Origin: Nitrospinaceae bacterium
GTDB lineage: Bacteria; Nitrospinota; Nitrospinia; Nitrospinales; VA-1
Assembly: GCA_029261675.1 (NCBI GenBank)
Contig: JAJDBA010000197.1
Coordinates: 1-7,390 of the forward strand
Reading direction: 5' to 3'
Length of the DNA: 7,390 bases
Every line of letters begins with the position of its first letter. The first letter of the stretch is position 1. Shown piece after piece: positions 1-5,223 of this stretch. Under the pieces are notes generated by a model. That model had not been told where the DNA came from and searched no databases. It worked only from the letters and a program-made list of their open reading frames with translations. The translations under genes were made by a program, and so were the position numbers.

Positions 1-5
1 TAAAA

Positions 6-737
6 TTATACGTTTTCAGCAGCTTCCTGACATGAGATGCATAAGGGAGTGAGAGGCATGATCTGCAACCTTTTCAGACTTATTTGTTCCTCGCAGGATT
101 CGCATGCGCCAAAAGTTCCTTCGTCTATTCGAAACAAAGCATCCTCAATCAATCGTAGCTCATTGCGGTCTCGGCTGGTTAGTTGAAAGAGCATTTCTCT
201 TCCCTCTAAACTTGAAGCAAGATCAATTTCATTGCTGAAAGTTAGATCCCCGGCATCCCTCTCCAAAGATTGCGAAGACTGAATTAACTTTAATAGCTCA
301 CTTCGTTTTGCGAGTAACCGCTCCCTTATTTTCAGGGTCTCAGGCCCTAGCTTTGGAAGTGCCCGTAGTTTCTTTTTTGGTTTTTTTACAGCTGTAGACG
401 AATCCGCTTTTTTTGCCGGAGTAGTTTTAACTTTGGTTGTCGTCTTTTTCGTTGTTGTTTTTTTAGGCGTTGCTTTTTTTGATGCTGCTTTGGTTTTCTT
501 TACGGCCGAAGTCTTTTTCGTTGTTTTCTTTTTGGCAGGAGCTTTTTTTGCCTTTGACTTTTTAGCCGCAGGTTTACTGGCTTTTTTGACTTTTTTAGCC
601 GCAGCTTTCTTTTTCACCGCTTTTTTGGATATTTTCTTTTTCGCGGGCAATTTCTTTTTTACCGCCTTCTTTGCGGTTTTTTTCTTAACGGGAGTTTTCT
701 TTTTTGCTGACTTTTTTGCTTTTTTCTTCGTCGCCAT
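6..737 (-). CDS. DksA/TraR-family zinc-finger regulator with histone-H1-like lysine-rich N-terminal tail
   Basis: A 243-residue protein in two parts. Residues 1-124 are low complexity: 57 lysines, the rest mostly Ala, Thr, Ser, Pro and Val, with one acidic residue (D112). This resembles histone-H1-like bacterial tails and suggests nucleic-acid binding. Residues ~130-243 are a DksA/TraR module: a helical hairpin (ETLKIRERLLAKRSELLKLI, then a return helix near 185-205) and a four-cysteine zinc finger, C212-x2-C215-x17-C233-x2-C236. DksA-type proteins enter the RNA polymerase secondary channel and alter initiation, often with ppGpp. The coiled-coil tip reads N169-E-I-D172-L-A174; aligned with E. 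coli DPVDRA it keeps the second Asp and the Ala but has Asn for the first Asp. The ATG start is supported by AGGAGG 7 nt upstream. The DksA/TraR family call is firm. Whether this is the housekeeping DksA or a DNA-binding paralogue is open. E. coli DksA is about 150 residues, so the extra length is the tail. Confidence 0.93.
   Translation of the reverse strand: MATKKKAKKSAKKKTPVKKKTAKKAVKKKLPAKKKISKKAVKKKAAAKKVKKASKPAAKKSKAKKAPAKKKTTKKTSAVKKTKAASKKATPKKTTTKKTTTKVKTTPAKKADSSTAVKKPKKKLRALPKLGPETLKIRERLLAKRSELLKLIQSSQSLERDAGDLTFSNEIDLASSLEGREMLFQLTSRDRNELRLIEDALFRIDEGTFGACESCEEQISLKRLQIMPLTPLCISCQEAAENV
366..737 (-). repeat. Low-complexity lysine-codon tract with homopolymer runs
   Basis: This stretch encodes residues 1-124 of the DksA-like protein. 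It is built from degenerate AAA/AAG, GCN and ACN codons and has several 7-nt A runs on the coding strand (458-464, 474-480 and 543-549 on the plus strand). It contains a near-identical direct repeat: TTTGAC-T5-AGCCGCAG at 553-571 and TTTGAC-T6-AGCCGCAG at 585-604, differing by one T. Such tracts commonly change length by replication slippage. The long phenylalanine-rich plus-strand reading frame across it is the antisense of the lysine codons, not a gene. Confidence 0.75.
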
Positions 738-744
738 TATCGAA

Positions 745-750
745 CCTCCT
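745..750 (-). promoter_or_regulatory. Shine-Dalgarno of the DksA-like gene
   Basis: AGGAGG on the minus strand lies 7 nt before the ATG at 735-737. It is the strongest ribosome-binding site in the window and fixes the start, so the lysine-rich tail is part of the translated protein. Confidence 0.85.
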
Positions 751-793
751 GTTTGTGGTACTCAAAGGCGAATCCAGTGGAAAGGAACCCGGG

Positions 794-818
794 AATTTTC
801 ACCCAGTAGGGGAAAATT
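794..818. promoter_or_regulatory. Bulged hairpin in the leader of the DksA-like gene
   Basis: AATTTTC (794-800) pairs with GAAAATT (812-818), then an unpaired A801, then CCC (802-804) with GGG (809-811) around a 4-nt AGTA loop. The element lies about 57-81 nt upstream of the DksA-like start, inside the leader if the promoter proposed at 842-868 is right. On the plus strand it runs into a short T tract, so it could also stop rightward read-through, but no plus-strand gene precedes it. Leader structure or protein-binding site are both possible; the function is inferred. Confidence 0.4.
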
Positions 819-841
819 TTTAGAACTTTATCACTTGAAAA

Positions 842-868
842 ATTAAAGTACAAGCCTTTATTTGCCAA
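842..868 (-). promoter_or_regulatory. Candidate sigma70-type promoter of the DksA-like gene
   Basis: On the minus strand, TTGGCA (863-868; 5 of 6 matches to TTGACA) and TTTAAT (842-847; 5 of 6 to TATAAT) are separated by 15 nt. The spacing is shorter than the 17-nt optimum, so this is tentative. It would give a leader of roughly 100 nt containing the bulged hairpin at 794-818. The -35 touches the palindrome at 868-882. Confidence 0.33.
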
Positions 869-882
869 AATCGACTCGATTT
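868..882. promoter_or_regulatory. 15-bp palindrome, possible operator
   Basis: AAATCGA-C-TCGATTT is a perfect inverted repeat with 7-bp arms around one central base. It lies between the Dabb gene and the DksA-like gene and abuts the proposed -35 element. A one-base centre suits a DNA operator for a dimeric regulator better than an RNA hairpin. The regulator is unknown. Confidence 0.4.
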
Positions 883-937
883 CTTGCTCTCAATGGGTTT
901 TTCAGTGAAATTCATCCATCCAGGAATGACAACGGCA

Positions 938-1228
938 TTAATTTATCTCATAATCGACGACGACTACGGATGAACATAAAGATCGCATTATTTTGACTAC
1001 GGGTAAATGGTTCTCATGGTTGGCATATATATTTAATCCGTCTCGGTCTTTAAAATGTGCAGTGAGTACAATGTCATAGCTTCTCTCCGATTCGAGAAAA
1101 TCGGTTCCAATTTCGATTGATTGCAAAGTTTCAATTTTTCCCTCCAGACTTTTTAGGGAATCAACTGCTTGCTCCATGTTTTCGGTAGTTTTTTCGGTTA
1201 ATTTGAACATTACAATATGTTTTACCAT
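938..1228 (-). CDS. Dabb (stress-responsive alpha/beta-barrel) domain protein
   Basis: A 96-residue soluble protein spanning a single Dabb domain, the usual size for stand-alone members. Family hallmarks are the N-terminal strand VKHIVMFKL (H4 and F8), the central RSYDIVLTAHFKDRDGLNIY segment (49-68) and the following H71-x2-H74-L-P-V-V. Dabb proteins form ferredoxin-like dimers. The best-studied relatives are plant stress proteins and polyketide-cyclase-like enzymes; bacterial single-domain members mostly have no assigned reaction, and none can be assigned here. The ATG is supported by GGAG with a 7-nt spacer (1236-1239). It reads toward the DksA-like gene with a 200-bp gap and is divergent from the djlA-like gene, so it is probably its own unit. 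No clear intrinsic terminator follows the stop. Confidence 0.88.
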   Translation of the reverse strand: MVKHIVMFKLTEKTTENMEQAVDSLKSLEGKIETLQSIEIGTDFLESERSYDIVLTAHFKDRDGLNIYANHENHLPVVKIMRSLCSSVVVVDYEIN

Positions 1229-1347
1229 TTATTCTCTCCATTGATAATTTAATATATAGATATTTAGTATAATAAATTCAGGCACAGAAAAGGTCATTGT
1301 TGATCATATAATTTTATAAATCAGTATTACTAATAAAATTTCAAAAT
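1229..1347. promoter_or_regulatory. Divergent intergenic region with a consensus -10 box
   Basis: A very AT-rich 119-bp spacer between two divergent genes. On the plus strand there is a perfect TATAAT at 1307-1312, but no TTGACA-like box at the correct spacing. If used, transcription would start near 1319 and give the djlA-like gene a leader of about 30 nt. On the minus strand TATACT and TATTAT overlap at 1266-1274 as -10 candidates for the Dabb gene, also without a good -35. The region is too AT-rich for these matches to be decisive. Confidence 0.35.
1234..1239 (-). promoter_or_regulatory. Shine-Dalgarno of the Dabb gene
   Basis: GGAGAG on the minus strand precedes the ATG at 1226-1228, with the GGAG core 7 nt away. 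It confirms the start of this short gene. Confidence 0.75.
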
Positions 1348-2070
1348 ATGTCTTGGTGGATGGGTGCGGGTTTAGGGTTCTTACGAGGTGGTCCCTTTGG
1401 TGCTGTTGTGGGTGGTGCTGCTGAATATTTTCTTGCGAAAAAATTTCAAAAAAAACTGCAAAAAAGTTTGCCTGGTATTCATAATAAGGCAGATTTTATA
1501 ACCTCTCTGGTGATAATTCTGACCCGGATAGGAACAGTGAAGGGTCCTTTAACGCAAAGTCAGATTCAAATCATTCACAAGTTTTTTATTAAAAATTTGG
1601 ATTTTGGGATTGCAGATTTTAAGGCTATTGATCCCTTAATCCGTGAAGTACAAAATAAAAAGCCAGATATAGCCCCCTTTGTTAAAGAGTATAAAAAATC
1701 CTGCCAGAATAATTATAACCTTTTACTACTCGCACTTTGTTACCAGATTTCTTTAGTAGAAAATAGCTTGGACGAAGGAGCGGAAAGCTTGCTAAAGGAG
1801 GTTGTTCTTCTTTTGGGTTTGTCTTATGGCCAGCATAATAAAATCAGAGTAAAATATTCTCTGGAAATAATCAAAACCCCGTATCATATTTTAAAAATTT
1901 CATCAGATGCTTCAAATGAAGAAGTGAAAAAAGCTTATCGAAGTCTCATTAGCGAGTGCCATCCCGATCGAGTCGCTCACGAAGGTGAAAAAGCCGTAGA
2001 AGAAGCACATTTGAAGTTCCTGGAAATCCAAGCAGCGTATCAGGAATTGGAAAATATTAGAGGGATATAG
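1348..2070 (+). CDS. djlA: DjlA-like co-chaperone (TerB-like domain plus C-terminal J domain)
   Basis: A 240-residue protein. Residues 5-30 are a glycine-rich hydrophobic segment (GAGLGFLRGGPFGAVVGG) like the short N-terminal membrane segment of DjlA, followed by a basic KKFQKKLQK patch (31-39). Residues ~48-160 are helical and match the TerB-like region of DjlA in layout. Residues ~178-240 are a J domain: YHILKISSDASNEEVKKAYR, then the diagnostic H205-P206-D207 loop that stimulates DnaK ATPase, then a third helix. Membrane helix, TerB, J domain is the DjlA order, and 240 residues is near the 271 of E. coli DjlA. No Gly/Phe or zinc-finger domain follows, so this is not DnaJ itself. No Shine-Dalgarno precedes the ATG (upstream is AATTTCAAAAT), so initiation may be weak or rely on the AU-rich leader. 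The gene is alone in its orientation and ends 4 bp from a convergent gene. The gene symbol is by architecture. Confidence 0.85.
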   Translation: MSWWMGAGLGFLRGGPFGAVVGGAAEYFLAKKFQKKLQKSLPGIHNKADFITSLVIILTRIGTVKGPLTQSQIQIIHKFFIKNLDFGIADFKAIDPLIREVQNKKPDIAPFVKEYKKSCQNNYNLLLLALCYQISLVENSLDEGAESLLKEVVLLLGLSYGQHNKIRVKYSLEIIKTPYHILKISSDASNEEVKKAYRSLISECHPDRVAHEGEKAVEEAHLKFLEIQAAYQELENIRGI

Positions 2071-2074
2071 TGAG

Positions 2075-3574
2075 TCATACAAATATTTTCGGTAGGGTAA
2101 TGGAAAATTTTGAACCTTTACCTGGCAAGCCTTGAGCGTTGATGGTTCCTTTGTGATGTTCTACTATTCGCTGGCATATTGAAAGTCCCAGTCCCGTTCC
2201 TTCAAAAGCACTTCTCCCGTGTAATCGTTGAAATGGCATGAAAATTTTTTCAACGTATTGTTGATCAAAACCGATGCCATTGTCTTCAATGGAGATTTCC
2301 CAGTTTTCTTTTTCAGTACTTTTTATTTTAATGATCGGAGGGACACCTTCCCGATGATATTTTAGGCCATTGCCAATAAGATTTTGAAAAAGCTCTCTCA
2401 TTTGAAAGGCTTCGGCATCCAACTTTGGAAGGTTTTCAATGATAATGCTTCCCTGAGTATCCAATATTCTTTCTTCTAAATTTTCTATTACTTCGTCCAC
2501 AATTTTTCGCAAGTCAATTTGTTTAAATGGTTCTGATGTAGTTTTTACTTGAGAGTATTTCAGCAAATCTGATATTAATGTTTGCATCCTTTCTGCGGCT
2601 TGTTGTATGCGGCTCAGATTTTGTTCGCTTTCCTCGTCTAAATTGTTGGCTCCATCTTTTAGCTCTTCTCCAAAGTGTTTTATTTTACGAAGGGGTTCTT
2701 GTAAATCATGGGAGGCCATCGAAGCAAACTCCTGTAGGGCATAGTTACTTCGTTCTAACTCTTTGGTTCTTTCTGTCACTAATATTTCTAACTCATCCTT
2801 AGCACCCTTTAAGAGATGAAATTCTTTATGTGTTATGGAGGCTATGATCGCCAAACAGAAAATGAGAAGGGTTGAGCTAGAAATCGCAAATGCAAACAGC
2901 CGTGCATCTGCAGTGATTTGATAGTCCGAGAGTATGCCGCTATCAAGAGTATAGTGAGTGGCTTCCATCCCTGTATAATGCATGCCAAATACTGCTAAAC
3001 CCATCACCAGCGCGGCAATGAATTTTAGCCCTATTTTAAAATCAGATTTTTTTTCAGTAATATAAATTATTAACCATAAGGCAGCTGTCGCAGCAATAAC
3101 TGCAATTAAGATAGATAATACAAATAAATAAGGTTGATAGTCCATCGATCCGTTGAATTCCATGGCCATCATCCCGGTATAGTGCATGGAGGCAACTCCA
3201 ACCCCCATAACCAGACCTCCTACAGCGATATCTGATTTTGACTTTCGATTTCTGTTGGCTATAAAAAGGCCGAAGCCGGAGGATAAAACGGCAATGATAA
3301 TAGAAAGAAGGGTGATCCAGATATTATAGGTGACCTTAAAGGGTAATTGGTAGGCCAACATACCAGTGAAATGCATCGACCAGATTCCACAGCCCATTGC
3401 AAAAGCGCAACCACTTGCCCAGAATTTTCTGGAAATCCCAAAGCTTTCACTAATACGGATAGCAATGTCCAAAGCAGTATATGAGGCAATAACAGCAATT
3501 ATGTAGGAAAGACCTACCAGACCAGAGTCATATAATCCTGAAATCTGATTTTCTGTTGAAATAGGTTCAAACAT
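2075..3574 (-). CDS. MHYT-domain membrane sensor histidine kinase
   Basis: A 499-residue inner-membrane kinase. Residues ~18-250 are an MHYT sensor of about seven hydrophobic helices with the defining motifs M67-H-F-T, M130-H-Y-T and M198-H-Y-T; this domain is proposed to bind a metal such as copper and sense a diatomic gas or redox state. A coiled-coil linker (~255-282) leads to the HisKA helix with H289 in SHDLQEPLRK, the likely autophosphorylation site, of the phytochrome-kinase-like type. The ATPase domain shows an N-box (NLIGNGLKY, N402), DNGIGFD (431-437), FMPFQRLHG (445-453) and GTGLGLSI (459-466), all intact. There is no receiver domain and no response regulator nearby, so the partner is unknown. 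The ATG has a weak AAGGG site 9 nt upstream. Palindromes at 3589-3600 and 3681-3702 lie in its upstream region. It is convergent with the djlA-like gene, with 4 bp between stops. Confidence 0.95.
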   Translation of the reverse strand: MFEPISTENQISGLYDSGLVGLSYIIAVIASYTALDIAIRISESFGISRKFWASGCAFAMGCGIWSMHFTGMLAYQLPFKVTYNIWITLLSIIIAVLSSGFGLFIANRNRKSKSDIAVGGLVMGVGVASMHYTGMMAMEFNGSMDYQPYLFVLSILIAVIAATAALWLIIYITEKKSDFKIGLKFIAALVMGLAVFGMHYTGMEATHYTLDSGILSDYQITADARLFAFAISSSTLLIFCLAIIASITHKEFHLLKGAKDELEILVTERTKELERSNYALQEFASMASHDLQEPLRKIKHFGEELKDGANNLDEESEQNLSRIQQAAERMQTLISDLLKYSQVKTTSEPFKQIDLRKIVDEVIENLEERILDTQGSIIIENLPKLDAEAFQMRELFQNLIGNGLKYHREGVPPIIKIKSTEKENWEISIEDNGIGFDQQYVEKIFMPFQRLHGRSAFEGTGLGLSICQRIVEHHKGTINAQGLPGKGSKFSITLPKIFV

Positions 3575-3588
3575 TTATAGATGCCCTT

Positions 3589-3600
3589 GTCTTTAAAGAC
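3589..3600. promoter_or_regulatory. 12-bp perfect palindrome beside the kinase ribosome-binding site
   Basis: GTCTTTAAAGAC is perfectly self-complementary and directly abuts the AAGGG (3584-3588) that serves the MHYT kinase start at 3572-3574. It could be a protein-binding site in the early transcribed region. It has no loop, so an RNA hairpin is unlikely. Confidence 0.35.
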
Positions 3601-3680
3601 TCGGTGAATCTTTTTTGTGTCACATAATTTATTTGAGATTTTCTATTTGAAGAATAATGGAGTCATTAAATCAGTTGCGC

Positions 3681-3702
3681 TTTTTCAGAATATTCTGAAA
3701 AA
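3681..3702. promoter_or_regulatory. Perfect 22-bp palindrome, likely operator
   Basis: TTTTTCAGAAT (3681-3691) is followed with no gap by its exact reverse complement ATTCTGAAAAA (3692-3702). It lies 107-128 nt upstream of the MHYT kinase start, in non-coding DNA. A gapless 11+11 symmetry is typical of sites for dimeric DNA-binding proteins. Its centre coincides with a possible -10 box (3689-3694) for leftward transcription, the usual place for a repressor site. The binding protein is unknown; the core CAGAATATTCTG does not match the LexA or Fur boxes I know. Confidence 0.6.
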
Positions 3703-3717
3703 CAAGCTTTTGATCAA
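3689..3717 (-). promoter_or_regulatory. Candidate promoter of the MHYT kinase
   Basis: On the minus strand TTGATC (3712-3717; 4 of 6 to TTGACA) is 17 nt from AATATT (3689-3694; 4 of 6 to TATAAT). The match is modest, but the spacing is optimal and the -10 falls at the centre of the 22-bp palindrome. In AT-rich DNA such matches are common by chance. Confidence 0.25.
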
Positions 3718-3859
3718 TTGGTGTCAATGTGTCTATGGTGTTACTCGATTTAGATGGATATCCTTTAATGGTTCCCTAGATATTCAAAAAAAACAATATA
3801 AAAATAATTTTCTCAAACTTGTCTATACCCATGAGGACGTTTAAGAAAATAATAGGTTT

Positions 3860-3958
3860 GGCAGGAGTCAGTCATTTCCAGCCTTAGTTTCGGCTTTTTG
3901 GGGGATGCGGCATGTCTCCGCATTCGGTCAGTTCCTGCTCAGGATAGTGGGCCTATCT
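3860..3958 (+). other. Candidate structured RNA element (three-way-junction-like fold)
   Basis: Three nested stems can form. P1 is GGCAGGA (3860-3866) with TCCTGCT (3933-3939). P2 is AGCC (3880-3883) with GGCT (3892-3895). P3 is ATGCGG (3905-3910) with CCGCAT (3918-3923) around a 7-nt loop, extendable by G3904-U3924 and G3903-C3925. A further hairpin GATAG-TGGGC-CTATC follows at 3943-3957. Extensions 3860/3939, 3867/3932, 3868/3931, 3904/3924 and 3942/3958 are G-U pairs on the plus strand but A-C mismatches on the minus strand, which favours a plus-strand RNA. The segment is more GC-rich than its surroundings. Alternatives are a small palindromic repeat element, or a transcript-end structure for the CNNM operon, although no U tract directly follows a strong stem. 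It matches no RNA family I recognise. Confidence 0.3.
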
Positions 3959-3960
3959 CA

Positions 3961-5223
3961 CTAAGAGATGAACTCAATCTCAGTATCTTCCAGCTTTCTG
4001 ACGATGAGCGATTGAATTTTTCTTTTACTTGAGTCTTTGACGGTCAGACGATAAGAGCCAGCAAGAATCTGGTCGCCAGGATGCGGAATTTTTTCCAGCC
4101 GATTAATCACTAGTCCGGCAATAGTCTCGAAGTCGCCTCCTGGTAAATCCCAACCTAATGTTTCGTTTAGGACGCTTATTTCAGTATTACCCTCGACCAG
4201 AAACCCTCCTTCTGCATAGGGCTCGTATAGTTTTTCGGGCTTGTCATATTCATCTTCAATTTCGCCAACTATTCTTTCAAGGAGATCTTCTATGGTGACG
4301 AGGCCGATGCACCCGCCATATTCATCGACCACAAAAGCCATATGCAAACCACCTTGTTGTAATTCTTTCAACAAGTCGTCAATTTTTTTATTCGGCGGAA
4401 TGTAGTGAGTCGGCCGGACCAAGGCTGTGATAGGAGAGCTATCCATCTCCTGATCCAACAGGTCGAAAGCATTTAGAATGCCTATCAAATTATGCATTCG
4501 CTCATGAAAAACCGGGAGACGGGAGAACCCGGAGTCATTTGCTATCTCATGTGCTTCTTGCAGTGTAGCGGTATCCTTGATGGCTGTCATTTGAACAAGA
4601 GGCACCATGCATTGCTCTGCGGTGAGTTCGCCGAAGTTAAATATGTTGTGAATTATTTTCTTTTCGGTGGTGCCAAGATCCACAGTTTGTGAGTCCAGGC
4701 TCAATGCCTTTCTTAACTGATCACGACTGAAAGTAAATGTCTTCTCTGTTATGCCTTCTGGAACCCGATTGGTTAGGCTTTGCGATGTTTTAGATAGCCA
4801 GTTAATAAAAGGGCTCATGATCTTATAAAAAAGATTCAAGGGATAGATCATTATCAACATGAGATTGTCAGCGCGATTCTGAAAAATTACTTTAGGTATG
4901 ATTTCGCCGCCAAAAAATACGAGAGGGAAAATAATTACCATGGCCATCCACTCGCCGAATGCACCAAACTGAGAAACCATGAATGCGGTGAATATAGCCG
5001 TGCTGGTCACCATCGCGAGGTTGGTGCCCAACGATGTTGTTGTGAAAAGCTTTTCGGGATTGTCTAGAAGATTTAAAACGGATTGTGCGGCAGAATTTCC
5101 CTCTTCTGCGAGTTGCTTCATTTTAATTCGATTGACTGAGACCATTCCAATTTCGGAACCAGAAAAAAAGGCCTCAAGCATTACAGCGATTAGTACCCAA
5201 AAAATTGTGGTTGTAGGATCCAT
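3961..5223 (-). CDS. CorC/CNNM-family protein B (DUF21-CBS-CBS-CorC_HlyC)
   Basis: A 420-residue inner-membrane protein, full length for the family often labelled hemolysin or HlyC/CorC. The DUF21/CNNM membrane domain spans ~8-150 and shows FFSGSEIG (19-26), a TM2 Asn (N68 in GTNLAM) and GGEIIPK (105-111); equivalent Ser, Asn and Glu positions line the Mg2+ site in CorC/CNNM structures. Two CBS domains follow (~203-265 and ~268-325), the second with the hallmark VVDEYGGCIGLVTIEDLLE ending in VGEIEDEYD; CBS pairs bind Mg-ATP. Residues ~338-415 are the CorC_HlyC domain. Family members are Mg2+ exporters or Mg2+/Co2+ homeostasis factors; 'hemolysin' is a legacy label. The ATG overlaps the preceding stop as TAATG with no good Shine-Dalgarno, so translation is probably coupled. 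It reads VPL in CBS1 where the sister protein has the more typical TPK. Substrate and direction are inferred. Confidence 0.93.
   Translation of the reverse strand: MDPTTTIFWVLIAVMLEAFFSGSEIGMVSVNRIKMKQLAEEGNSAAQSVLNLLDNPEKLFTTTSLGTNLAMVTSTAIFTAFMVSQFGAFGEWMAMVIIFPLVFFGGEIIPKVIFQNRADNLMLIMIYPLNLFYKIMSPFINWLSKTSQSLTNRVPEGITEKTFTFSRDQLRKALSLDSQTVDLGTTEKKIIHNIFNFGELTAEQCMVPLVQMTAIKDTATLQEAHEIANDSGFSRLPVFHERMHNLIGILNAFDLLDQEMDSSPITALVRPTHYIPPNKKIDDLLKELQQGGLHMAFVVDEYGGCIGLVTIEDLLERIVGEIEDEYDKPEKLYEPYAEGGFLVEGNTEISVLNETLGWDLPGGDFETIAGLVINRLEKIPHPGDQILAGSYRLTVKDSSKRKIQSLIVRKLEDTEIEFIS

Larger units (their letters stand above)
3575..3960. other. 386-bp intergenic region, no convincing gene
   Basis: This lies between the end of the second CNNM gene and the start of the MHYT kinase. 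It has three parts: a leader next to the kinase with the 12-bp palindrome (3589-3600); an AT-rich stretch with the 22-bp palindrome (3681-3702) and a candidate promoter; and a more GC-rich end (about 3860-3958) with several inverted repeats. A 75-codon plus-strand frame at 3617-3844 starts with GTG, has no ribosome-binding site, shows no recognisable domain and contains the palindrome, so I do not call it a gene. Confidence 0.7.

Noticed and set aside
433..846. 137-codon plus-strand reading frame rich in Phe, Val and Ala, looking like a membrane protein
   Set aside because: It is the exact antisense of the lysine/alanine codon tract of the DksA-like gene, which has a real domain and a strong ribosome-binding site. 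Poly-Lys codons read backwards give poly-Phe.
3681..3702. 22-bp palindrome as a LexA, Fur/PerR or CIRCE site
   Set aside because: The core CAGAATATTCTG does not fit CTGT-N8-ACAG, the 7-1-7 Fur/PerR pattern (here there is no central base) or the CIRCE TTAGCACTC arms. Left as an unidentified operator.
3617..3844. 75-codon plus-strand frame in the large intergenic gap
   Set aside because: GTG start with no ribosome-binding site, no recognisable domain, AT-driven composition, and it contains the perfect 22-bp palindrome. More likely non-coding.
3880..3900. AGCC/GGCT stem followed by TTTTT as an intrinsic terminator on the plus strand
   Set aside because: A 4-bp stem with an 8-nt loop is too weak, and no plus-strand gene ends nearby.
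3860..3939. tRNA-like features: a 7-bp closing stem and an arm with a 7-nt loop
   Set aside because: The loop CATGTCT lacks the TTCRA T-loop consensus, there are 9-10 extra nt between that arm and the closing stem, the middle stem has 4 bp and an 8-nt loop, and no D arm is evident.
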